This document shows positions 14,188 to 21,870 of a DNA stretch of 23,225 bases, piece by piece. Numbering within the stretch: the stretch's first letter is position 1; every line of letters starts with the position of its first letter. This DNA is from a virus. A program made the translations under genes and the position numbers. A model generated the notes under the pieces. That model was not told where the DNA came from, did not search any database, and was given only the letters and a program-made list of their open reading frames with translations. The stretch is from IMG/VR virus record IMGVR_UViG_3300029914_000144, positions 1-23,225 of that record, one strand, 5' to 3'.

Positions 14188-14195
14188 TATTTATA
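14188..14195 (-). promoter_or_regulatory. Exact T4 late promoter TATAAATA before gp17, ATG at predicted +1
   Basis: TATAAATA on the - strand, five bases, then ATG at 14182. It fills the whole gap between the endonuclease stop (14196) and gp17. The predicted +1 is the A of the ATG. Confidence 0.75.
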
Positions 14196-15113
14196 TTAAT
14201 AATTTATAAAATCAAGTAATTTTTGATTTACCTTTTTTAAATCCTTATAACATATTTCTAAATAAGGAATATTATTATTTTTAGCGAACGTTCTTTTAAT
14301 TTGATCATGTTTTTTAACAATGTTAAATCTTTTTATTCCACCAAAACATTCTCTTGGAATATAATGTTGTTCTCCTTGATATTCTATTAATCCAAGCAGA
14401 TTATCATTTTTATAAATACCAAAATCAAATGGCAGCGGTTTTTTATTTTTGCAATTTTTAAATCTAACTTGATTTTTATACTCAATATTATTTTCTATTA
14501 AAAATAGTCGGATAGCTTCTTCCCCTTTACTACTTTTACAAATGGGGCAACCATTTCTACCTTGAATATGATTCATAGGAAGTTGCCAAAATGATCCATG
14601 TTCTAGACATATAATTTCAATATTTTTATCTGCTCTAATATAGATAGCCTTACTAAAATCAAAAATAGGACCATGAATTTTTATTGATTCTTCTATAAAT
14701 TTTTCAATTGTTTTTGTTCTACTTGTTGCAGATTTATTTAAACTACATGGTGGACATTCCCTTCCGTGCCAGTGTTTTTCAGGAGTTTGCCAAAAAGAGC
14801 CATGTATAGGACAAACAATTTCAACTTTGGTTTTGGAATCAATATATTTAACTTTAGTATAATCATATATTGAATTAAGATTTAGAAATCTTAGATTAAC
14901 TTCTGATACTGTTAATAAATCTGATCCGCCGCATTTATGACATTTCTTTCCAAATAAATGAGCACGAGCTATTTGCCAAAATGATCCATGAATTGGGCAA
15001 ATTATTTCTAACTCAGTTCTAGAATCAATATATACTGATTTTGAATAATCAAAAATATTTCCATGCTTTAATTTAGCACGTTGAATAAAAATTTCTGTTG
15101 TAAGTAATGGCAT
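14196..15113 (-). CDS. Zinc-ribbon repeat protein with PDDEXK-like nuclease end, probable homing endonuclease
   Basis: The 305-residue protein has three modules of about 60 residues, each with YxKxxYIDxxTxxEIICPIHGSFWQ and a CxxC pair, the same type of repeat as in the gene at 2427. The C-terminal part has LPFDFGIYKNDNLLGLIEYQGEQHY, in which Asp, Glu and Gln are spaced like a PDDEXK/Vsr-type nuclease core, then KKHDQIKRTFAKNNNIPYLEI, typical of such nucleases. The call is therefore a free-standing homing endonuclease that probably cuts near the terminase gene of related phages. It sits directly before gp17. AATAAATA lies one base before the ATG, too close to serve as its own promoter. No clear Shine-Dalgarno sequence is present. 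Confidence 0.75.
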   Translation of the reverse strand: MPLLTTEIFIQRAKLKHGNIFDYSKSVYIDSRTELEIICPIHGSFWQIARAHLFGKKCHKCGGSDLLTVSEVNLRFLNLNSIYDYTKVKYIDSKTKVEIVCPIHGSFWQTPEKHWHGRECPPCSLNKSATSRTKTIEKFIEESIKIHGPIFDFSKAIYIRADKNIEIICLEHGSFWQLPMNHIQGRNGCPICKSSKGEEAIRLFLIENNIEYKNQVRFKNCKNKKPLPFDFGIYKNDNLLGLIEYQGEQHYIPRECFGGIKRFNIVKKHDQIKRTFAKNNNIPYLEICYKDLKKVNQKLLDFINY

Positions 15114-15149
15114 ATATTTATTATATCATAATAATTAAAAATTCACCAA

Positions 15150-15803
15150 TTATTTCGGATGCTTTCCAGAATTATGATTTGTTGGAGATTTTTTATGAAT
15201 ATCTGTTCCTTCTGTGCTTCTAGAATTACTCAATCTCTTACCGGGAAATCCACATATTTTAGCAGCCATTGAAATAATATCATCATCTTCCTGTGTGTAT
15301 GCACTAGAAAATGGCATATCTTGTGAAAACGAAGAAGCATTTATTTTTGGAGGATTTGGTAAACTTGCCGCCATTACCATTGCTCGATAATGAAAATATG
15401 GAGTTCCTCCATCATACCATCTTGCATTTGGTAAAGCATCGGCATGATCGGAATTTAATTTTCCTCCATCTTGACCATCATTGGGATCAACAACCATCAT
15501 ATCTTCCTTGGATTCTTCCAAAGAAAATCTTCGTGCTCGTAACTTAGAAATTACTCTTGATTCTCTAATAACCGGATTACTTTCTCCATACATTTCTATG
15601 GCTTCCTGTTTTGCCCATTCATCTAGCATATGATATACTTGCCATCCCAGTGTATCAACAAACATCGGAGCTACAAAATTACATGCTTCTATTCGTGTCA
15701 TCTTGCTATCATCCATAACACGTTTAACTAAAGAACGAATTGTTTCTTTTCCAATTTCGTTACCTGTAGTTTTTTCTATAAATTTATGGTTAATATAAAA
15801 CAT
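15150..15803 (-). CDS. Conserved-looking late protein of unknown function
   Basis: The 217-residue protein begins with a helical domain (KETIRSLVKRVMDDSKMTRIEACNFVAPMFVDTLGWQVYHMLDEWAKQEAIEMYG, residues about 20-74), then a basic helix (RVISKLRARRFSLEES) and a low-complexity region rich in Asp, Asn, Gly and Ser. It ends in a stretch with RLSNSRSTEGTDIHKKSPTNH. I recognise no family with certainty. It starts by TAATG overlap with the gene before it, so it belongs to the same late operon as the head-targeted proteins. LEE-S in FSLEESK resembles a prohead-protease site, so it too may enter the head. AAGGA lies 10 bases before the ATG. Confidence 0.75.
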   Translation of the reverse strand: MFYINHKFIEKTTGNEIGKETIRSLVKRVMDDSKMTRIEACNFVAPMFVDTLGWQVYHMLDEWAKQEAIEMYGESNPVIRESRVISKLRARRFSLEESKEDMMVVDPNDGQDGGKLNSDHADALPNARWYDGGTPYFHYRAMVMAASLPNPPKINASSFSQDMPFSSAYTQEDDDIISMAAKICGFPGKRLSNSRSTEGTDIHKKSPTNHNSGKHPK

Positions 15804-16183
15804 TAAACATATCCTTGTTTGTTAGAAAGTCCACCAATTGGAGTTAGTTCAAGATTATGAGTATGTAGATACTTTTTAATCTGATCTGCCAATGGAACAT
15901 CAGTGTGAACATCTTGAGAATCAATGAAAGAAACTAAACCATCAATGGGATCATCTGAAGTTACTTCGGCTTCTGGTTCAGAGTCAACATCTGTAAAATT
16001 ATTATCATCTTCATTATCCAATGGTTGCTTATCATCAGCTTCCCAATCTTCAGAATCATAATCAGTCATCATATCTTCATCATCTGGTCTATCATCACTC
16101 GGTAACCAATTACCAGATGGTAGATCAGCTTCACTAATAATTCTAGAATATTCTCTAAGTAACTCTCCCTCTGACTTTTTCAT
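15803..16183 (-). CDS. Acidic protein with capsid-targeting-like N-terminus, candidate internal head protein
   Basis: The 126-residue protein starts MKKSEGELLREYSRIISE-ADLPSG. In T4, internal head proteins begin with a short helix ending in a gp21 protease site ((L/I)xE before A/G/S); ISE-A here fits. The next gene upstream starts with a matching LLxEYxxII helix. The rest is extremely acidic (many Asp and Glu between residues 30 and 90) with a helical end. I chose ATG 16183 because GGAG lies 6 bases before it and because of the N-terminal match; ATG 16228, which overlaps the upstream stop as TAATG, would add 15 residues. Strong acidity suits a DNA-free prohead core or ion-binding role, but this is inference. 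Confidence 0.7.
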   Translation of the reverse strand: MKKSEGELLREYSRIISEADLPSGNWLPSDDRPDDEDMMTDYDSEDWEADDKQPLDNEDDNNFTDVDSEPEAEVTSDDPIDGLVSFIDSQDVHTDVPLADQIKKYLHTHNLELTPIGGLSNKQGYV

Positions 16184-16227
16184 TTTATTCTCCGTTATAT
16201 TTTCTTGTTCCTTTTGTTTATTAGTCA

Positions 16228-16611
16228 TTAAAATACTGTCCCATTAAATTTAAATAATCTTTGATTATCATGGTGTCGATCTAAAGCATATTTAATACAC
16301 ATTTGAATTTGTTCTGGTGTTGCTTTATTATTCTTTGAAATTCTTTTTTGAACAGCATTTGTTATTTTTTCATCGGATGTTAAAATATCCATATTTCCAA
16401 CAAAAAGATCAATAGCAATCTCTGGAACATATGCTGGATAATTATCTCCATCCACATATGATTCATTAATATTATATGGTTTACATAAGTCACATTTACA
16501 TTGGCATTTTTCAGGAACACTCATACTGCATATATTTCCATTACAATGTCGAGCGGACCCTTCAATAATTGTTCGATATTCTTGTAATAATTCAACTGAT
16601 GTTTTATCCAT
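16228..16611 (-). CDS. Cys-rich protein with capsid-targeting-like N-terminus
   Basis: The 127-residue protein begins MDKTSVELLQEYRTIIE-GSARHC. IIE-G at residues 15-18 fits the T4 prohead-protease site, and the leading helix resembles the neighbouring gene's. Residues 23-43 hold six Cys (C23, C28, C36, C38, C40, C43), a likely metal site. A second candidate cut, INE-S, falls at 48-51, so cutting at both would free a Cys-rich peptide of about 33 residues. The C-terminal half is helical with basic patches (NAVQKRISKNNKATPEQIQMCIKYALDRHH). AGAGGAAC precedes the ATG. It lies in the same operon as the large modular protein upstream. Function unknown. Confidence 0.75.
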   Translation of the reverse strand: MDKTSVELLQEYRTIIEGSARHCNGNICSMSVPEKCQCKCDLCKPYNINESYVDGDNYPAYVPEIAIDLFVGNMDILTSDEKITNAVQKRISKNNKATPEQIQMCIKYALDRHHDNQRLFKFNGTVF

Positions 16612-16621
16612 AATGTTCCTC

Positions 16622-19600
16622 TTATTTTACAAATGGTGCATGTGCATCTTTAATGCCTTGCATATAACCATCATGAAAATCGCGTTTCCAAGTTCCAACT
16701 GGTTTATTTTTTGCTTCACCAAAAACATCGGTATAAGACCTTACGCCATTAATATAATCTTTCTGTGCATCTCTATAACCCATTTGATATCCTCTACTTT
16801 TTGGTTTAGGTAATGCTTTATTATCATCTGCCCAATTACTCATTGAATTTCTTTTGGCATCCTCTTCTTGTTCTTGGCGAGTTAGAGCGTCACCGTCATC
16901 AATATCACTCCAATCCTCGGCTGCTATAGCTTCATTCATACCAGCACATTTCTTGCAATATCCATTACCACCTTTTACTGGCGGGCATTGCCCACAATCA
17001 GCACATTTCTTTTTAGATGCTGGCTTCTTTACATCAGCTTCATAAATTCCTTTTCCGATATCTTTTACCTTACCAACGGCGGCAGAATCACCGCCTTCAG
17101 TTTTTGGAGTATCTTTCTGTTCCTTTGATTTAGGTTCTGTTTCTTTTCCTTCCTCTTTTGGTTCAGTTTTTTCTTTAGCTTTAAATGGATTGTTATTTTT
17201 TGGAGCATTTTTCTTCTGGCTATCTTTCTTTTGTTCTTCTTTATCTTTCTTTGGTTCATCTTTCTTATCTTCTTCTTTTCCATTCTTTTTATCAAGAGTG
17301 GCTTTCATGGCAGCGATTTTCTCTTCAAATCGTTCCATTGATTGAGTAATCTTTGTTTTTGCAGATGGAGGAGCACCAAGTTTCTTAACTTTCTTTTCAA
17401 GGTTATCTAACATTCCTTGAAGTTTGTTAGTTTGTGACTTGGATAAAGATTCTTTTACTGTTCCTTCACCAACCATTGTATGAGTCTTATTCATTTCCCA
17501 TTTTTCAACTCCTAGACCTGTGCGAACTAAAACAATGCCATTTTCAATCTTAATGATCTTTCCAACTTCACCATTGGTGGCATTATATACACGCGCATTT
17601 GGTCTAAATCTATCTGACTTAGAACTCATTGAATTTGTTGCATCGGGATCAATAACAAATTTTCCGTTATTATAAATTGATTCATTCTTTACTGGTTTAT
17701 GCTTAGGGCAATAATCTTCCTTTGTTCTCCAAAGACATTTCTTTATCTTACAAAACTCTTCTGGATTAGCTTCTTTTGCTTTTGCTACTTTGGCTGCAAC
17801 ATTTGAAGATTCTTCAACTTTTTCCATTTTAAATTGAGATTTTGCTTCTTTATAATCATCAACTGCATTTTCATAATCTTCTGTTGCAGCGTCACGTTCT
17901 TTGATTGAAGATTTTGGATTTGCAAAAACTCTATCCATCTCTGCTTCGGCTTCATCCATTGCTTCTTTTGCTACACTCATAAAAGATTCATTAACTTTCT
18001 TACTCTTTTTCTTGGCTTCTAATTTCTCTTTTTGATAACACGCTTCGCATTGGTTAATATCACTACCATTTGGAATGCGTTTTTCGCAAGAAATGCAGTA
18101 ATCTTCATTCAAAGAAGAAGAAGAAAACTTCTTTTGTAACTTCTCAGCAAGAGTATTAACGGTGCTATCTTCATGAAGTTTTTCTTCTTTCTTATTGGCA
18201 GCAACAGTTAGAATATTATCACTACCCTTAACAGGATTGAACATATCTTTTGGATTGTTTGGACCATCGGCATCTTGAACTAATGCTCTCCAACCAGCAA
18301 TTTGTTCATTGGGTTCATTGGACCAAGTTTTTGGTGCGCCGTTCAATCCTTCTTTGCGACGATCAGGTGTTAATGATTCATTCATATTAGTTTCCTCTAA
18401 TGTATTTACTGGCACAACCTTAACATTCGTATAATATTGTGGCATTTCTTTTAATTGCCCCGCTTCTTTTTTTGCCTCTGGCAAATCTGAAAAATTAGTA
18501 GCTTCGTCTTTATTTACAGCATACCTTTCTTTTATATTATCTACTTTCAAATATTGTGTAACGCCGCGCAAAACAAATTCTACATAATAACTCGAAGATT
18601 CGTTTATCTTTTTCTCTTGCTCTTGTAAAGACATAGATTCTTCTATATTATCCCATGCTGGATAATCATCTTCTTCGTCAGGTGTCGTATCCATTGAACC
18701 ATTTTCCCATTCATCTTCGCAACTTCCACTATGATATAGGCCGCAAATATCACACCAATGGCCTTCTTTATCTTCATCACTATTATGCAGTTCAGGAGGA
18801 TTTTCATCGAAAGTATCATCAATCATATCACCAAATTCAGAATCTTTTGAAACTTGATTATTCCAATCTTCATCGGAACCTTCGAATTCTGGAATTACTG
18901 ATTCATCAACATCAAAATTTTCTGGATTATCATGAGTATATTTGTAACAATCAGCGCAAAGTTTTTCTCTATCGGCGTTTTCATTAACACCAACTTCTCT
19001 CGGCGCTCCACAATTATCACAACTTACTGTATCTAAATCATAAATATATCCTTCTCCAACAACAGTCGAAACAGGAGACAATTCAGGTGTAGGATTAGTT
19101 GCAGATTTATCAGGCATTAATCCACTCAATTTTAGAATATCCATAAGATCGTCAGCTTTCTGATTCTTAGCAGTAACAGTTAAACTTTTTTCATCTGTTT
19201 CACTGTTATAAGACGAATCTATTGATACTTTATCTCTAACTACTGGGTTACAATCCGATCCACTTGTTGGATCACATTCTTGAATTCTTTTCACTGACTC
19301 ACCTACCTTTTTCTTATTACGAAGATGTTCTACATAATTATCAATTGCTGTCATACTTGGTTCTCTGGTTTCTGCTCTACCAATTCCTTTTGGGTGATTA
19401 CGTAATTTACCTTTTGTTTTGCAAGTGCATGGACTATGACCACATCCAATACACTTTCCTTCTAATTTTCGTTTTGCCAATTTACGTGTAACGGTATCAA
19501 CCCTATTAGATTCTTCTAACTTATCTATTTCTTTTATATAACCTTTTTTTAACATATCTTGAACTTTATATCCATCTAATGCAGTATTATGTTTAACTGA

Positions 19601-20929
19601 TCCATCATGAAGAATAATATCAGCGCCTTGGCCTAAATTATTTAAATTTATAGCAACATATTTAACATTGTTTTCAAAAGGCTCATCGTCTGCCCTAATA
19701 TATCTCTTTATTAAGGATTCTTCTAACTTATCAACCATTTGTCTTTCCACTGGTAACTCTTTAACTTCGGCACCATAAGTAGGATCAAAAGCTAATTTTA
19801 ATTCTTTTTCTCTAATCTGTCTTTTTAAATTATTAATCTCTTTTATTTTAGATGGTTTTTTATCTAACAATGCTTCAAGTTTAACTATAGCAGCTTGACA
19901 CCACTTAATTTCGCTTTCTGCTCGTTTTTGAGCTTCTTCAGCATTGCGTTTCTTCTCTTCTCTATCAACATAAGCATGGACAAATTTAGATAAATTATCA
20001 CGAAATTCATCACCGATATAATAATCTGTTGAATCAGTTGATTCAGTATAATCAGTTCTATATCCTTTAGATTTTGCAATTCTTTCTGAATGTGGAAATA
20101 TAGCTATATTTCCATCTTGTTTGAGACATTTTTTACCCGGCGTTGCTCCACATCTAGGACATTTCTTTTTTAAACTACCAATTGAATTTCCAGTTACAAA
20201 TCTATTATGTTTTATAAATCCAGATTGTTTATATGATTCTTCAATACCTTTTTGTTCAAGTTCTTGATCTATATTTAACTCATGATCATTAACATCTTCA
20301 ACCCCTGTTTTTTCACCGGCAATATCTTTCTTGAAATCATTAAAATATTCTTCCTCTGGAAAATCCATTTCATCTTTAGACCATAAGTGATCTGCGGATT
20401 CATCTATCCAAGAATCTTTATATTCTTTAAATTGTTTTTGAAGTAGATCATAGCAGTCTTGACAAAATGGACCATATCCTTCGCTTGTATAAAGAGAATC
20501 ATCAAATTTTCCTGCGCGACCAGTTGGTTCCTTACATCTTTCGCAATATTCAACGGGAATATTTGGATCATTTTGATCATAAACTTTATGAGGAATAGTA
20601 TCTTCGCCTAACATTGCTTCACTCGCTTTTTTAAGATTGAACATCATAATCAATTGCTCCAAACTATTTTGTGCTAATAACGTATCTTTTCTCTTTATTA
20701 AAGTTATAACATCCTTAATAGTTCCTTTAATACTTTCATCAGATAGATCATATGCTTCTTCAAGATTAAAAATCGCATCATCTAAACTATATCTAAGAAA
20801 TTCCTTTGCCTTGTTCAAATATTCTAACACTGTCAATTTAACATCAATTGGTTCTTCACTTACTGGTGTTCCAGACATGTTGTTATTTTTCATCGAATTA
20901 AATATTGAAAGAATACGACCCATGTCCAT
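16622..20929 (-). CDS. 1435-residue multi-zinc-module protein with many prohead-protease-like sites (candidate head polyprotein)
   Basis: No family is recognised for the whole. It is a string of small modules. Eight Cys/His sites: C129/C132/C156/C159; C257/C260/C268/H280 (CPRCGATPG type); C493/C496/C501/C503; C637/C640/C658/C661; C726/C729/H733/C737; C945/C948/C961/C964; C1060/C1065/C1074/H1077; C1309/C1312/C1315/C1325/C1328. Between them lie coiled coils (about 320-380 and 985-1035), beta domains (422-468, 784-841), a KOW-like barrel (1107-1146), a Lys/Glu-rich linker (1213-1280) and a C-terminal GYRDAQKDYINGV domain. About 16 sites of form (V/I/L/M)xE before S/A/G separate them, e.g. LEE-S 402, LEE-S 471, VDE-S 674, INE-S 775, MNE-S 849, VNE-S 979, VEE-S 1038, VKE-S 1158, IYE-A 1295, MNE-A 1331. 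AAGGA precedes the ATG. The polyprotein reading is inference. Confidence 0.8.
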   Translation of the reverse strand: MDMGRILSIFNSMKNNNMSGTPVSEEPIDVKLTVLEYLNKAKEFLRYSLDDAIFNLEEAYDLSDESIKGTIKDVITLIKRKDTLLAQNSLEQLIMMFNLKKASEAMLGEDTIPHKVYDQNDPNIPVEYCERCKEPTGRAGKFDDSLYTSEGYGPFCQDCYDLLQKQFKEYKDSWIDESADHLWSKDEMDFPEEEYFNDFKKDIAGEKTGVEDVNDHELNIDQELEQKGIEESYKQSGFIKHNRFVTGNSIGSLKKKCPRCGATPGKKCLKQDGNIAIFPHSERIAKSKGYRTDYTESTDSTDYYIGDEFRDNLSKFVHAYVDREEKKRNAEEAQKRAESEIKWCQAAIVKLEALLDKKPSKIKEINNLKRQIREKELKLAFDPTYGAEVKELPVERQMVDKLEESLIKRYIRADDEPFENNVKYVAINLNNLGQGADIILHDGSVKHNTALDGYKVQDMLKKGYIKEIDKLEESNRVDTVTRKLAKRKLEGKCIGCGHSPCTCKTKGKLRNHPKGIGRAETREPSMTAIDNYVEHLRNKKKVGESVKRIQECDPTSGSDCNPVVRDKVSIDSSYNSETDEKSLTVTAKNQKADDLMDILKLSGLMPDKSATNPTPELSPVSTVVGEGYIYDLDTVSCDNCGAPREVGVNENADREKLCADCYKYTHDNPENFDVDESVIPEFEGSDEDWNNQVSKDSEFGDMIDDTFDENPPELHNSDEDKEGHWCDICGLYHSGSCEDEWENGSMDTTPDEEDDYPAWDNIEESMSLQEQEKKINESSSYYVEFVLRGVTQYLKVDNIKERYAVNKDEATNFSDLPEAKKEAGQLKEMPQYYTNVKVVPVNTLEETNMNESLTPDRRKEGLNGAPKTWSNEPNEQIAGWRALVQDADGPNNPKDMFNPVKGSDNILTVAANKKEEKLHEDSTVNTLAEKLQKKFSSSSLNEDYCISCEKRIPNGSDINQCEACYQKEKLEAKKKSKKVNESFMSVAKEAMDEAEAEMDRVFANPKSSIKERDAATEDYENAVDDYKEAKSQFKMEKVEESSNVAAKVAKAKEANPEEFCKIKKCLWRTKEDYCPKHKPVKNESIYNNGKFVIDPDATNSMSSKSDRFRPNARVYNATNGEVGKIIKIENGIVLVRTGLGVEKWEMNKTHTMVGEGTVKESLSKSQTNKLQGMLDNLEKKVKKLGAPPSAKTKITQSMERFEEKIAAMKATLDKKNGKEEDKKDEPKKDKEEQKKDSQKKNAPKNNNPFKAKEKTEPKEEGKETEPKSKEQKDTPKTEGGDSAAVGKVKDIGKGIYEADVKKPASKKKCADCGQCPPVKGGNGYCKKCAGMNEAIAAEDWSDIDDGDALTRQEQEEDAKRNSMSNWADDNKALPKPKSRGYQMGYRDAQKDYINGVRSYTDVFGEAKNKPVGTWKRDFHDGYMQGIKDAHAPFVK
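17090..17293 (-). other. Lys/Glu-rich low-complexity linker in the modular protein
   Basis: Residues 1213-1280 are almost only Lys, Glu, Asp, Pro, Asn and Gln, and are certainly disordered. Such charged linkers join domains or bind DNA loosely. Confidence 0.85.
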
Positions 20930-20934
20930 TTGTT

Positions 20935-21174
20935 TTATTCCTTATTAAACTCTTTCTTTATATGACGAATAACTCTCCACAGATTTCTTACAGCACCATC
21001 AATTTTATTTCCATTATGATCCATGAAACTTTTACAACTTTTCATTTCATCGGCTACCTGTGCAAGCATAATTAAAATTTCATCAATTGGTTCTTTTGAA
21101 GAAATAATTTCAATAGATTCTTTAACATCACTATCCATTATTACTGCACGAAATTTTTTAAGATCATCATTCAT
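20935..21174 (-). CDS. Small helical protein of unknown function
   Basis: The 79-residue protein is mostly helical (DEILIMLAQVADEMKSC and GAVRNLWRVIRHIKKEFNKE), acidic at the start and basic at the end. AGAGGA precedes the ATG by 7 bases. It sits between a protein with a T4-type capsid-targeting peptide and the modular giant, and its VKE-S at residues 18-21 also fits a prohead-protease site, so it may be a small core or internal protein. No family recognised. Confidence 0.7.
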   Translation of the reverse strand: MNDDLKKFRAVIMDSDVKESIEIISSKEPIDEILIMLAQVADEMKSCKSFMDHNGNKIDGAVRNLWRVIRHIKKEFNKE

Positions 21175-21186
21175 AATTATTCCTCT

Positions 21187-21834
21187 TTAACGAGCAAAGC
21201 TCTTAATTACTGGTTTTTTCACAGGAGATGATCCCATAGCACTTTCTTTTCCAATCTTAAATTCTGGATCATTCAAAGTCTTGCCTTTAATTTTCTTAAA
21301 TTCTTTTGGAATAAGTTGATCGGTTGATCCAATACTATTCTTCACAAGTTTTTCATTGTAAGTATCTCCAAAATTTTCACCACTAATTTCTTCATTGTTC
21401 TGTGGGTCATAATTAGAATCTAATAAAGCAGATTTTCCTGTATTCTTAGCAACAGAATCATTCTCTTTATTCATACTGTCAAAATGACTTGGTTGACCAT
21501 CTGGAAAATACATACTATCTGGCTCACCAGTTAAAACACAAACAGTTTCAAAAGCAAAACCAACGGATGCAATTGTATGCCTTAACATATTTTGGGAACT
21601 TGGATATGCAGTTTCCGCTTCAAAAGTATAAGTCTCTGGTGAATTCATTCCCGGAAAATCTTTATCCACTCGTTGAATTGGGAGACTCTTTGGTTGAGTT
21701 ATAGACACAAGATTATACTTCTGCAATGCATTTTCAATTGCAGTCATCATTTCGTTGTCTGGTTTAAAACTCAATTTTACTATAAATTTATAGTTTCTTA
21801 CACTTTCCGCTAGAAATTCACTAAATTTTTTCAT
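21187..21834 (-). CDS. Protein with T4-type capsid-targeting peptide, candidate internal or core head protein
   Basis: The 215-residue protein begins MKKFSEFLAE-SVRNYKF. T4 internal proteins begin MKTYQEFIAE-A and are cut after that Glu by gp21 inside the prohead; pattern and length are the same here, with the cut after Glu10. The next 110 residues look like an alpha/beta domain (YKFIVKLSFKPDNEMMTAIENALQKYNL, then LPIQRVDKDFPG and ETYTFEAETAYPSSQNMLRHTIA, a ferredoxin-like pattern), which I recall from hypothetical proteins of T4-like phages. The C-terminal 85 residues are polar and probably disordered. AGAGGA lies before the ATG, and a CATAAATA box lies 16 bases upstream. Position next to gp16 and gp4 fits a head role; the exact job is unknown. 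Confidence 0.75.
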   Translation of the reverse strand: MKKFSEFLAESVRNYKFIVKLSFKPDNEMMTAIENALQKYNLVSITQPKSLPIQRVDKDFPGMNSPETYTFEAETAYPSSQNMLRHTIASVGFAFETVCVLTGEPDSMYFPDGQPSHFDSMNKENDSVAKNTGKSALLDSNYDPQNNEEISGENFGDTYNEKLVKNSIGSTDQLIPKEFKKIKGKTLNDPEFKIGKESAMGSSPVKKPVIKSFAR

Positions 21835-21850
21835 ATTTGATCCTCTTACA

Positions 21851-21858
21851 TATTTATG
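21851..21858 (-). promoter_or_regulatory. NATAAATA late-promoter-like box with a short leader
   Basis: CATAAATA on the - strand; predicted +1 near 21845, giving a leader of about 11 bases with the AGAGGA ribosome site of the gene at 21834. It would drive the head-protein gene and the downstream modular protein. Confidence 0.5.
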
Positions 21859-21870
21859 ATTATTCTAAAT

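Noticed and set aside
15115-15122. AATAAATA as promoter of the endonuclease at 15113
   Set aside because: It is one base from the ATG, so its predicted +1 would fall inside the gene; likely chance in AT-rich DNA.
18655-19491. Open frames on the + strand opposite the 1435-residue protein
   Set aside because: They lack ribosome sites and have no recognisable protein character; they arise from the composition of the real gene on the other strand.
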